The translations under genes were made by a program, and so were the position numbers. 64,000 bases of DNA from positions 558,001 through 622,000 of the forward strand of contig VNKQ01000002.1 of NCBI GenBank assembly GCA_016508695.1, read 5' to 3'. Origin of the DNA: Hyphodiscus hymeniophilus (Eukaryota > Ascomycota > Leotiomycetes > Helotiales > Hyphodiscaceae). The notes below the pieces were generated by a model. It made no database searches. It had not been told where the DNA came from and saw only the letters and a list, made by a program, of their open reading frames with translations. Shown here in pieces: positions 12,283-23,762 of this stretch. The first letter of the stretch is position 1. Each line of letters starts with the position of its first letter.

Positions 12283-13679
12283 ACAGAATTCTTATCGAAA
12301 GCGATTAGATTGCTATCATGGGTGAAAGAATGGGAGCTGGGCTCACTCAAAGGTCACAAGAGAACTACCTCGACTATTGAGTTGGTGGTGCAGAGTGTTG
12401 ATTCTTCTTTATACAGCAACGACCATGGCTACAAATGGAGCATATCCACGTCGATTTTGCCTCAAAAGATCATTAAAAGCTACCGTGGGACATGAAGAGC
12501 CTATGAGAACCTTGAGGGCCACGAGTAGCGACGAGCTTCACATACTAGGCAGAAGCCGAAATGGACAAATGTATGGAAGAGAAAAGAGTACATTGATTGG
12601 GAGGGGAGGGATCCTGGAAAGTGCATCCAAAGGATCTGCGATGCTCAATTATTGTCAGAGTGACGAATTGCGAGTATCAATTGAGCAGAGGAGATGTATA
12701 GGTAGCAGCCATCAGTTTCCAGAATATGAACAATGCTCTCCTATAGCATGATAGCCTTCATAATGTTTATGCTCAACCAATCGTCGTACGTCAACGAAAC
12801 AAATTGACAGGTGGAATTCCGCAGCTCGTAGCGAGCCTCAAGTGCTGACGGATCTGCGGGTCCTGTACCTTGAGGGGTATCTTTATTTCTACCTCCAAGT
12901 ACATAAGAGGCCGTAGTCCCCAGACAAACCGAGTGTTACAATCATGGCAAGTGCCAACGTCGTCGACTCTATGTCGACGTTTGTTGTTGAACCACAATGG
13001 CACTCCTCTCCCGAGGTGGCCTAAGAAATGGGGGTCTTGAAAAACGACCTCGGCTTAGCAGAGTGAGGGGCACGATCGTCAAGTACCATTGTTTGAACGA
13101 CGCTGGAAGTCCCACGTTTTCTTTCTTTTTCTTATCAAACCAGCATAAACCAAGTCTCTGAGTATCCTGTCACAATTTTGCTTAACATTCCACTCAATTC
13201 GTTGGGTCCGCCTCCACTCATGCCGCTCCTGGGCCAGCGGTCAACGACATCATTATTCTGGACCGGAAACCATCATCCGAATCCACTTATCGTCGGCGAT
13301 ACCAAAGTCCTTCTCTCTCGCCACCTCTTTCATTACAGTAGGTTATTAGACTGGATTTCCTCTAGCAAAAGGTTGGAGTCGGATTTAAGATCGGAGATTG
13401 AAGTCTTAAACTCTTATCCCCTTGAGGCGTTGTGGGAAAAGCTGGGCAAAGCTAGACCAAACCTGCATCATAGATTCGGATTCACCTCCGAAAGCACTGA
13501 CCTTACGTTGTTTTCCAGGTCTACAGTGGGGGTTGTGGCTTTCAGAAGCAGCCTTGTATATAAAGATGTCGAAGCCCGTCAAGAATTCTGCATCTTCCGC
13601 TACACAACGAGTACTGTCCCTGTCGAATCACTTGAAAAACTCTTTGAACCCCGCAGACGATCTTCAGAAAGCAGCGAAA
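12283..13679. other. Intergenic region before alcohol dehydrogenase
   Basis: 1.4 kb without a convincing gene. A TATATAAAG box lies at 13557-13565. The frame upstream of 13680 is open back to 13422, but its residues do not look conserved. Confidence 0.5.
13557..13565 (+). promoter_or_regulatory. TATA-like box
   Basis: TATATAAAG directly before the ATG at 13566. If used, transcription would begin downstream of that ATG, supporting the start at 13680. Confidence 0.4.
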
Positions 13680-14876
13680 ATGGCAACAGATTACAAGTTT
13701 CAGGGATGGATGGGCCTGGATAAAAATGCTTCGAAGGGCGAGATGAAATGGCAGGAATATGAACCTAAGACTTGGACGGAGGATGATGTCGATATCAAGA
13801 TCACGCACTGTGGTATTTGTGGATCAGATCTGCATACTTTGAGGTCTGGCTGGGTGAGTTTTTACTCCTTTCCAGGTTTTGGTGGTTGAGTTGTTGATCC
13901 GACATAGGGCCCCACTCTCTACCCGTGCTGCGTTGGTCACGAAGTAGCTGGCATCGCAGTTAAGGTCGGGAAAAATGTCAAGCACTTGAAGGTCGGAGAT
14001 CGCTGTGGTGTTGGAGCTCAATCAAGCTCATGCTTGGATTGCGAGGAGTGCGCCGCTGGAATGGAGCAGTATTGCCCCCACGGCAATGTTGGTACATACA
14101 ATGGCAAATACCCAGACGGCTCAAAGTCATATGGTGGATATGCCGATTATTGTCGTGCACCGGCACACTTTGCTGTCAAGATCCCAGACGGACTTTCGCT
14201 GGCTGAGGCTGCGCCTATGCTTTGCGGTGGTGTTACTGTCTGGAATCCTCTCGTGAAGAACGGTGCTGGTCCCGGAAAGAAAGTTGGTATCGTTGGTATC
14301 GGTGGTTTGGGACACTTTGCGGTTCTGTGGGCTAAGGCTCTGGGTTGCGATGAGGTTGTCGCTATCTCGAGAACTGGAGGCAAGGCTATTGATGCCAAGA
14401 AGATGGGTGCCGACCGACTCATCGCTACTGATGAAGATGACAAGTGGGCAAAGAAGAACTCGCGGTCTTTGGACTTGATTGTTTCTACTGTCTCAAGTCC
14501 CAAGATGCCTATCGCTGGATATCTCCAGTTGCTGAGGACTAACGGACAATTCATCCAGGTAAGCACCTCCTCCAGCGAAATTTGAGGAAATTCTAAATTG
14601 AAACAGGTTGGTGCGCCTGAGGATGTTCTCCCTGCCTTCAACGTTTTCGCCCTTATCGGGAAGGGATGTAAGCTTGGTGGTTCAGGTATTGGTAGCCCGG
14701 CCGATATTGCTGAGATGTTTGAATTTGCAGTGAAGAACAATATTCATCCATTCATTCAAGAACGCCCTATGAAGGATGCCAACCAAGCTGTGGTGGACAT
14801 GGATGCTGGCAAGGCGAGGTATCGTTATGTGCTGGTCAACGAGAAGCATGCTGAGGAGGAGAAGGCGAGGATATAG
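13680..14876 (+). CDS. Zinc alcohol dehydrogenase, cinnamyl-type (NADP)
   Basis: Exons 13680-13853, 13908-14558 and 14607-14876 give 364 residues, normal for the Adh6/Adh7 (CAD) family. Catalytic zinc ligands are visible: Cys44 (HCGICGSD) and His69-Glu70 (VGHEVAG). The structural zinc set is Cys100, Cys103, Cys106 and Cys114. The Rossmann motif is GIGGLGH, followed by a SRT-type loop usual for NADP preference. The enzyme should interconvert aldehydes and alcohols, including aromatic and branched ones, in the cytosol. An in-frame ATG at 13566 would add 38 basic, Ser-rich residues that could be a mitochondrial leader. I prefer 13680 because of the TATA box position and because family homology starts there. 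Confidence 0.87.
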
Positions 14877-15680
14877 AAAGTGATGTCGCATAGGTGGTGA
14901 ATAATAGATCCAGATAGAAACAATCTTTGCTGGCCCAAGCTTGACTTGATACGAAGTGAACTAGATCTTGATGAAGAGGAATAACCACCTAACGCAAGCT
15001 ACCAGCAATTCCTTTATCCCAACCTCTCTCAAGTCAACTTTGTCCTTTCTATTCGCATAACTCGGTAGCTTTCCCTTGCTTTTTCTCAAGTTCTGTTATG
15101 ATGCTACGCCTCTCGTTACCAAAACTTCGAGATCTTCTTACTGCAAGATTTCAAAGAATTTCGGTAGATCCCACTTAACGAGTACCCATAGTTCCACTAC
15201 TAGCAATATAGGTTCTTAAAGATCTCTTCGCAAACAACCAAACTTTCAATCATTTTTATCATTGTCAAGAGAAGAATGAGGACAAACAGCTCCATTAGTC
15301 CATCTACATACCGATCACATGACGCGGCGAGTGAGGTGTTGGCCCGAGCGTAGACTAGACCAAATCGATGCAGAGCGCCCTGGTCTGAAAGATTATTGAT
15401 CTCCGGCAACACTCGAACTCCTGGAGATCATCTCACCATCTACGACACCCCTTCTTTGTACTTCCTCTTGCATTCGGCAGTATCCTCCGCTGAACCATAG
15501 AAGACCTCCTTCATGATACCTACGTCGCTTTTCTAAGGGACCTCAGCTTGTGGGCGACTCGCGCCTGGATCCCTTGGTGAAAGGCGACAACTCTTCACCT
15601 TTGCCGTCGTACCACAACTCTCGCCTCGATCACATCGAACAATCTAATCTTTAATTCTCGCGACACAAGCTCATCTCAAG
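14877..15680. other. Promoter region of rpb2
   Basis: 0.8 kb, pyrimidine-rich near its end; nothing else recognised. Confidence 0.5.
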
Positions 15681-18600
15681 ATGGCCGAATATGAGGAAGG
15701 GTACGAGTATGACGATTATGGAGAGGAGGATGCTGGAATCACGGCCGAGGACTGTTGGACGGTCATTTCATCGTTCTTCGAGTCGAAAGGTCTGGTCTCA
15801 CAACAGCTCGATTCGTTCGATGAATTCGTTTCTACGACTATGCAGGAACTCGTCGAGGAAAACTCGCAGCTCACGATGGATCAGAATAATCCGCCGCAAG
15901 TTGGAGACGATCCTATTGAAGTACGGCGTTACGAGATCAAGTTTGGCCAGGTTCTACTTTCGCGACCCGCGATGACTGAAGGCGATGGTTCCACACAAGT
16001 TATGTTGCCGCAAGAGGCGCGATTGCGGAACCTTACCTACTCGAGTCCGGTCTATCTCGAAATGACAAAGAAGGTCTCTGTTGCCATGTGGCGCCCAGTC
16101 CCTCTCAACGAAATGACCGAAGAGGAACAAGCGGAGATGGCAGCAACTGGGGAGCACCCAACGAGATTACAATGGATTGAGGAAGATGAGGAACAGCGAA
16201 CGCTCGAGAAGACAGACGAGGAGCGGGCCCCCGATCGCGTATATATTGGAAAGTTACCCGTGATGCTGAAGTCGAAGTACTGCATCTTGAAAGACTTAGA
16301 TGAAGATGAGCTCTACGCCTGGAATGAGTGTCCATACGATCAAGGAGGATACTTCATCATCAACGGCAGTGAGAAGGTTCTGATCGCACAGGAGCGAAGC
16401 GCTGCGAACATCGTCCAGGTCTTCAAGAAGCCACTTCCATCTCCGACCCCCTACATCGCTGAGATTCGAAGTGCTCTTGAGAAAGGTTCTCGACTGATCT
16501 CTTCCATGACCGTCAAACTTCACGCGAAAGGTGATAGCGCCAGAGGTGGCTTTGGTCAGACCATACATTCTACCTTGCCTTACATCAAATCCGAAATTCC
16601 AATCGCAGTCGTATTCCGAGCACTGGGTGTGGTATCTGATGAGGATATCTTAAACCATATTTGCTACGACCGCAAGGACACACAAATGCTGGAAATGCTA
16701 AAACCGTGTATAGAGGAAGCCTTTGTCATCCAGGACCGAGAGGTTGCTTTGGATTACATCGGTAAGCGTGGTCAAAGTACGGACGGAACTCGATTGGCGC
16801 GTATCAAGTATGCCCGCGATATCATGCAGAAGGAGTTACTTCCCCATATTTCACAAAGTGAGGGAAGTGAAACTCGTAAAGCATTTTTCTTAGGATACAT
16901 GGTCCATAAACTGCTGCAGTGTGCCCTCGGCAGACGAGAAACAGATGATCGAGATCATTTTGGAAAGAAGCGTCTGGATCTTGCTGGTCCTTTGCTTGCA
17001 AAGCTGTTCAGAAATCTGTTCCGCAGATTGGCTGGGGACCTTTACAAGTATCTTCAACGTTGCGTTGAGAGTAACAGAGAATTCAACATGACCCTCGGAG
17101 TCAAGTCTACTACCATTACGAACGGTCTCAAATACTCCTTGGCAACAGGCAATTGGGGAGATCAGAAAAAGGCAGCAAGTTCCACTGCCGGTGTATCGCA
17201 GGTACTTAACAGATACACTTTTGCCTCTACACTCTCGCATTTGAGACGGACAAACACTCCGATTGGCAGAGATGGAAAAATTGCAAAACCACGACAGCTT
17301 CACAATACCCATTGGGGCTTGGTATGTCCGGCTGAAACTCCTGAAGGACAAGCCTGCGGTCTCGTCAAGAATCTTGCTCTCATGTGTTACGTTACTGTGG
17401 GTACACCTAGTGATCCCATCGTCGAGTTCATGATCCAGCGGAACATGGAAGTTCTTGAGGAATACGAACCGCTTCGAGCTCCGAATGCTACGAAGGTATT
17501 TGTTAACGGTGTGTGGGTTGGTGTTCATCGAGATCCAGCGCATCTTGTTAGCACTGTGCAGCATCTTAGACGATCCAACATGATTTCCCACGAAGTCTCC
17601 CTCATCAGAGATATCAGGGACAGAGAGTTCAAGATCTTCACAGATGCTGGACGAGTGTGTCGGCCCTTGTTCGTTGTGGACAATGACCCTGGCAGCGCAA
17701 ATAAAGGCAATTTGGTTCTCAACAAAGATCATATTCGCCGACTGGAAGAAGATCAATCTTTACCACTCAATATGGATCCCGAACAGAGAAAAGCAGCCGG
17801 TTACTTTGGTTTCCAGGGCTTGATCGACTCCGGTGTGGTTGAATATGTGGATGCAGAGGAAGAGGAGACTGTGATGATCGTCATGACCCCTGAGGACTTG
17901 GATATCTCTCGACAGCTGCAAGCTGGATACCAGATCCAACCTGACGAGAGTGGCGATCTGAACAAGCGTGTGAAAGCACCTATGAACCCTACATCTCATA
18001 TTTGGACCCATTGTGAGATTCATCCAAGTATGATTCTGGGTATCTGCGCAAGCATCATTCCATTCCCGGATCATAATCAAGTAAGTTTTGAGTTTATGGC
18101 AGCTTTTGTCTTTGGCTAATCACAATGCTATCAAGTCTCCTCGTAATACTTACCAATCTGCTATGGGCAAGCAAGCTATGGGTGTCTTCCTGACGAACTT
18201 TGACCAGCGCATGGACACGATGGCTAATATTCTCTACTACCCTCAAAAACCTCTTGCTACCACTCGATCTATGGAATTTCTCAAATTCCGAGAACTTCCA
18301 GCCGGTCAGAATGCTATCGTTGCTATTGCTTGTTATTCTGGATACAATCAAGAAGATTCGGTTATCATGAATCAGAGCAGTATCGATCGCGGCCTCTTCC
18401 GAAGTTTGTTCTATCGTGCATATACGGACCAGGAGAAACGCATTGGTATGAACGTGCTGGAGACGTTTGAGAAGCCCTATAGAGGTGATACTCTCAAGCT
18501 CAAGCAAGGTACTTATGACAAGCTCGATGAAGATGGATTCACTGCTCCTGGTGTACGTGTCTCGGGTGAGGATATCATCATTGGCAAGACAGCGCCGATT

Positions 18601-19579
18601 GCTCCAGATTCGGACGAGCTAGGTCAACGAACGAAAGCTCACCAGAAGCGCGATGCGTCGACTCCTCTGCGAAGTACCGAGAATGGTATCGTCGATCAAG
18701 TGCTTCTCACCACAAATGCTGAAGGCCTCAGGTTTGTCAAGGTTCGCATGCGGACGACGAAAATTCCTCAGATTGGTGATAAATTTGCTTCTCGTCACGG
18801 GCAGAAGGGTACAGTTGGTATCACATACCGTCAAGAGGACATGCCCTTTACAAGACAAGGCATCGTACCAGACATAATCATCAATCCCCACGCTATCCCC
18901 TCCCGTATGACAATTGCCCATTTGATTGAGTGTCAATTGAGTAAGGTTTCCACGCTACGAGGTCTTGAGGGCGATGCGACGCCTTTTACTGAAGTCACCG
19001 TCGATTCCGTCTCCAAGCTTCTACGCGATCACGGATACCAGTCTCGGGGATTCGAGATCATGTACCATGGTCATACTGGACGTAAAATGATGGCACAAGT
19101 GTTCCTAGGTCCGACATATTATCAACGTCTCCGCCACATGGTCGACGATAAAATTCACGCTCGAGCACGTGGTCCAGTGCAGATTCTGACCAGACAGCCA
19201 GTCGAGGGTCGTGCCAGAGACGGTGGTTTGCGTTTCGGAGAAATGGAACGTGATTGTATGATCTCGCACGGAGCTGCGGCGTTCTTGAAGGAGAGATTGT
19301 TCGAAGTCTCGGACGCGTTCAGAGTTCATGTGTGTGACATCTGTGGGCTCATGACTCCCGTTGCGTAAGTTTCCTCATTCCCGCCACGAGTATGCAGGGA
19401 TGCTGACCACAAAAAGCAAAATCAATACACAGAACTTCGAATGCCGTCCTTGCAACAACAAGACGAGGATCTCTCAGATCCATATCCCATATGCTGCCAA
19501 GCTTCTTTTTCAAGAGCTAGCAGCTATGAACATCGCGACAAGAATGTTCACCAAGCGATCTGGAATTTCAGTCCGCTAA
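15681..19579 (+). CDS. rpb2: RNA polymerase II second-largest subunit
   Basis: Exons 15681-18080, 18136-19364 and 19417-19579 give 1,263 residues, the usual Rpb2 length. The acidic N-terminus ([19 protein letters not shown]) is followed by protrusion, lobe and fork regions (for example [18 protein letters not shown] and [17 protein letters not shown]). The hybrid-binding region has [15 protein letters not shown] and HGHTGRKM. The C-terminal zinc clamp is split by intron 2: CDICG before it and CRPCN after it. Rpb2 forms one half of the catalytic cleft and carries residues that contact the nucleotide and the RNA-DNA hybrid, in the nucleus. Both introns lie in the last third. The gene is single-copy in fungi and widely used for phylogeny, so it is the best anchor for identifying the organism. 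Confidence 0.98.
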
Positions 19580-20145
19580 ATTGGAGAGAGAGTGGAAGGG
19601 GAGGTGTAAGTGTGAACAAACCAAAAACATTCAAGTCAGGGGCGCTTGATCTTTGCATACATAGAGGCGTTTGGGATGGCAGGGGAGCAGACTGACGTGA
19701 GGCCAAAATCTGGATGCATTTGCATAAATCGCGGTCCATTTTCCCGTTTCGTTTACGGTCATGAGTGACACTGGGATGAGAATTTAGGGGCAGTGTCACG
19801 AGGGAGGATGTGTACTGAACTGTATTATATAGGACTATAAAAGGGGCAGATGAGAAATCTAGATTCTTCATTTGTACCAGGTCTCCCATTGCATTCACGC
19901 CTTGTAAAGAGGTTCTTGGTGATGTGACCTATGCTCGACGTAACCATCTCCATCTATACTAGTACCCGTTTGTCGCATTGTAGGTCCCAGCTTGAGTTGA
20001 ATGGATCATGAATTCGTCCTCCTGTAAACGCCGCCCAATGCTTTCATGTGTTCCAATGTTCGTACAGATCCTCACACAGCTCAATCATACAAGTACACCT
20101 CGTTTGATCCTCCCAGTCATCTTTTATGTTCTTTACATCCCAATT
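19580..20145. other. Intergenic, convergent 3' regions
   Basis: Between the 3' ends of rpb2 and pet117; no gene seen. Confidence 0.5.
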
Positions 20146-20480
20146 CTACCTTGCTTTATCAACATCTTCTCCGCCATCCCTTACATTCTGCACCTTCCGA
20201 TACTGCTCTTCTAAGGCTCTTTGAATTTCGAAATCCAATTGCCGCTCTTTCTTTATTCGCTGCTGCTCCATGTCCCGGACTACGCCTTGGTGCATTGCCT
20301 GAGAAACGTTAGCTTGACATCTTGCATACAGGTCGCAGAGTATAAGAAACAGGTAAGAGAGGGTAGGGAGGTATGAATACATACATTTTTTTCAGCTTGT
20401 TGCGAATAATGCACGAACACTATCGTACTGAGTGCGAAGAGGGAGGAGCCCCCAAGGGTGAGTTTCGCTGCGCGGGACAT
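20146..20480 (-). CDS. pet117: PET117-type cytochrome oxidase assembly factor
   Basis: Exon 1 is 20480-20385 and exon 2 is 20298-20146; the intron has a GTATGT donor and a CTAAC branch point close to CAG. The product is 82 residues. A basic N-terminus (MSRAAKLTLGG) leads into one hydrophobic segment (SLFALSTIVFVHY), then a charged helical part with VVRDMEQQRIKKERQLD. This matches the Pet117 family, a small mitochondrial inner-membrane protein needed to assemble cytochrome c oxidase, in part through heme a synthesis. The gene is divergent from vma10, with 265 bp between starts, so the two share a promoter region. Size and layout agree with the family. Confidence 0.88.
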
Positions 20481-20745
20481 CTTTACTCGTCAGATACAAT
20501 AGATAAGATCTTCCAAAGATCTGCTGATTCAAAAATTCGACATCGTGGATAAGGAGTTCTTGTCCATTGAGTCGATTAAAGCTCCACGAAACTGGTAGTC
20601 ACGATGTCGGAACTTGCCGAATGTGGGGCGGATAGGTAGAGCTCTTGAGCTCCATCCCGCTTCTGCAATCGACACCTTTTACAGCAATTCGACAGCAAAT
20701 CATAATCTTCTACGAACGATCTGAGTTGCTGAGGAGGCTTGCAAG

Positions 20746-21439
20746 ATGGTTTGTGTATCGCCAGTCGCTTGGGAGGGAACTGAAGCTAATGAATGGCGTT
20801 TAGTCTGCACAAAATTCGGCGGGTATCCAAACCCTGCTTGATGTAGGTATTCGAGGGGTCCGTCGGGAGATTAAGAACGAGACTAAGAGTGTTGTAGGCA
20901 GAGAGAGAGGCGCAGAAGATTGTTCAGAGAGGTAAGTTCCTAGCCATTGTTCAATTAGGGTTGTGCTGATTTGAGGATAGCTAGAGAGTGTGAGCACCAC
21001 CATCCAATTCCATACCAGTGATACGAATCTGCGGATACATGGTATGGAATGAAGAGAGAATGAGGAGCTGATCGACTATTGATAGACCGCACCAAGCGCG
21101 TCAAGGAAGCCAGAGACGAGGCAAAGAAGGAGATTGACGAGTATCGTAAAACAAAGGACGACGAGTTCAAGAAATTCGAGTCTGAGGTGCGTTTACCCTC
21201 ACTCCGAGCATCTCCCCATGCAGTGAATGATGTGTGTAACTTTGGTTAACTGTTTGACAATATAGCATACCAGCGGAAACAAGAAGGCCGAGGAGGACGC
21301 AAATAAGGATGCAGAGAACAAGATGAAGGAGATCAAGGAGGCTGGCAAGAAGGGCCAAGATCAGGTCGTAAAGGATCTCCTGAAGGCTGTTTTTGATATC
21401 AAACCTGTCGTGCCAGAACGAATCGAGGCCCCGCAATAG
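20746..21439 (+). CDS. vma10: V-type proton ATPase subunit G
   Basis: Six exons: 20746-20748, 20804-20842, 20898-20931, 20981-20989, 21086-21186 and 21266-21439. They give 119 residues. Exon 1 is only the ATG and exon 4 is 9 nt. The joined protein starts MSAQNSAGIQTLLDAERE, continues KIVQRAREYRTKRVKEA, and has a long charged coiled coil to KPVVPERIEAPQ. This is the stator-stalk subunit G of the vacuolar H+-ATPase, which pairs with subunit E and links V1 to V0. All splice sites are GT-AG. The microexon supplies the second and third bases of Ala, Arg-Glu, and the first base of Tyr in the conserved AREYRTKRV motif, so it is needed for a normal protein. Confidence 0.93.
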
Positions 21440-21900
21440 CTTGACTGAGATTGAAGGGGAAAGAGTTTGATGATGGAGCATGATGCTGTCATGGGCATGT
21501 AACGGTTATCCATTACCATCTTGCTTGGGTCATCAATCAGCTGCTCGATGAGATTCAGCGTTTAAGAGAGCTTATGCCCAAGGATTTTGCAATGCTACAC
21601 AGATATCCATCCTGAACTGTTTACTCTACCTGCGTAGTGATTTTTACCTTTTTTATTCTATAGTTCAGTGACAGGTTGATTCTGATATGGCTAAGATTTT
21701 CAAAGTGCCTAGCATAGACTGCTCAAAAGTACAATAAAGTTCATTTTCGCATCGCAATATTTGTTAGTCACATGCTGGTAGCCTTACAGGGCTCAATTCA
21801 GGTACGTCACTGAGGCTAGAAACTTTACAAAACACCACCATCGCGACTTCCTTCAAAATGGCAGTTTGTCGCCAGCTTAGCCAATGCAGAATCTCTAGCA
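21440..21900. other. Intergenic region
   Basis: Nothing recognised in this 460-bp gap. Confidence 0.5.
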
Positions 21901-23032
21901 ATGACATTTCTGGTAGCTCGCACGAGATGGATCTTTCACAATGTATCGCGAACGAGAATGGTGGATGTCGCCAACCTAAAGAGCTTCTCTTCCTGTTCCG
22001 CTCTCTACCAGAGAGCTGCGGAGCTTGAGCAAGCACGCAAACCAGAGAAACCGAAGAAGACGGATGGGGATCCGAGAATAAACATACTTGGGAGAGCGAT
22101 TGAGGATGACTTTGCTACGATCAGAGAGACTTATGGTACTTCTATCTCAGAAATGCTCGAGACTGCCGCTGATGATAGTTTCAGCGACACCCAAACATCC
22201 CATCGTCCTTGCACACGGCCTCCTAGGCTTTGATGAACTTCGACTCGCAGGTAAACTCCTCCCTGGTGTCCATTACTGGCGCGGTATCACCGAAGCCATG
22301 CGCGCAAACGGTATCGAAGTCATAACAGCCTCCGTTCCAGCTTCTGGCTCAATCGAAGAGCGAGCCCTCAAACTCGGACAAGACATCGCAAACAAAGCCA
22401 ATGGCAAAAGTGTCAACATCATTGCGCATAGTATGGGAGGCTTGGACGCTCGCTATATGATCTCTCGCCTGCAACCCGATAACGTCGAAGTGCTTTCCCT
22501 TACCACCATTGCATCCCCACATCGAGGCTCAGCATTTGCGGATTTCTGCTTTCAGGAAATCGGGGAACAGCGACTACCACATTTCTATAAATTCTTTGAT
22601 CGGATTGGCGTTGGTACGGGTGCGTTCAAGCAGTTGACTAGGAAATACATGTCCGATGAGTTCAATCCCAAGACACCGGATGCAGATGGGGTCAGATATT
22701 TCTCTTATGGAGCGACGGTCACACCGAAGTTTTGGAGCGCGTTTTATAAGCCGCATGCAATTGTGGAGAAGTTGGAAGGTCCCAATGATGGATTGGTCAG
22801 TATGGAAAGTGCAAAATGGGGTACTTATAAGGGGACTTTGTTGGATGTTAATCACTTGGACTTAATCAATTGGACGAATAGGCTGAGGTGGTGGTTCTGG
22901 CAGGTTGGAGGACATCAAAGGAAGTAAGTTCTCCTCCATTGCGTGTTAATGGTCGATCTGACTTGTCCTAGATTCAACGCTATTGCGTTTTACCTCGATA
23001 TCGCGGACATGTTGGCTAAGGAAGGATTATGA
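21901..23032 (+). CDS. Triacylglycerol lipase, Tgl2-like alpha/beta hydrolase
   Basis: Exons 21901-22135, 22185-22923 and 22972-23032 give 344 residues. The N-terminus is rich in Arg, Ser and hydrophobics without acidic residues (MTFLVARTRWIFHNVSRTR), which suits a mitochondrial presequence. The oxyanion region is HPIVLAHGLLGFDEL. The nucleophile elbow is IIAHSMGGLDARY with Ser near residue 161. A later PNDGLVS and LDVNHLDLINW supply the expected Asp and His of the triad. The family includes yeast Tgl2, a mitochondrial lipase acting on tri- and diacylglycerols. The last exon (KFNAIAFYLDIADMLAKEGL) completes the C-terminal helix. Substrate and location are inferred from family. Confidence 0.87.
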
Positions 23033-23762
23033 AAGTTGTATTTGCATAGCGGATGGTGGAAGGAGTTTTGGAATACCCTATTACATGGAGAGGCAAAAAC
23101 GCACACATTAGATAGTACAGTTAGAACCGGCGCCCTCATAAATGCATCGTCTCCCCGCTATCCGCGAATTACCTTCTCAACAGTCGAGGTGGTTAGGAAG
23201 TACCATCAGTACTAACATTGTACCAAGTGGTACTCTCCTCGCAGATACAATATCTATTTCCCACTTGAGCAACTGCACGCACCGTTCAGCTCTGCCCAGT
23301 GGTTGAGCAAAGTTATTTCAAAATCCGTGTGCAAAGTCCCGCTGACGTTCCACCTTCTCCAAAGGCTGCTTTGAGAGTGCTCCTCATCTTCGAAACATTG
23401 TTTAAATAAGACACTATTTTCGACTGCGACTGGACTTCGTTGTCCAGATGCTCAAAAGTCTGAGCAACTAGCTTTAAGCTACCGATAAACCCGTAAGAAA
23501 GGCCAATTCGGGTAAGTGGAAGGATTGAGGCTTGACTCCTCGACAAGGGGCTGTTCATCGGGCGCGCCATCCAGGCTGTGTGAGTGGATGGGTCTCATCC
23601 TTTGGCGATTATCGCCGCGGCTATTCCCCAGTCCCAAAGAATCTTCCGAGTTGGCTGTTTATCATCAATCCTGGACTGTTTGACTACTGCGTTGCACCAG
23701 ACAGTCAAAAGCTCAATATCTGGCATTGATTTGCTGTATGGAACCCCTTCAGCGCAATAATT
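23033..23762. other. Intergenic region
   Basis: 0.7 kb. A minus-strand frame at 23313-23570 (85 codons) is open but unrecognised. It starts within the region and has no clear neighbours, so I do not call it a gene. Confidence 0.4.

Noticed and set aside
16890..17756. 288-codon frame antisense to rpb2
   Set aside because: Lies wholly inside the conserved rpb2 exon; composition is that of a reverse-strand shadow.
23313..23570. 85-codon minus-strand frame upstream of the pseudo-GTPase
   Set aside because: Open but without recognisable domain or splice partners; too little to call a gene.
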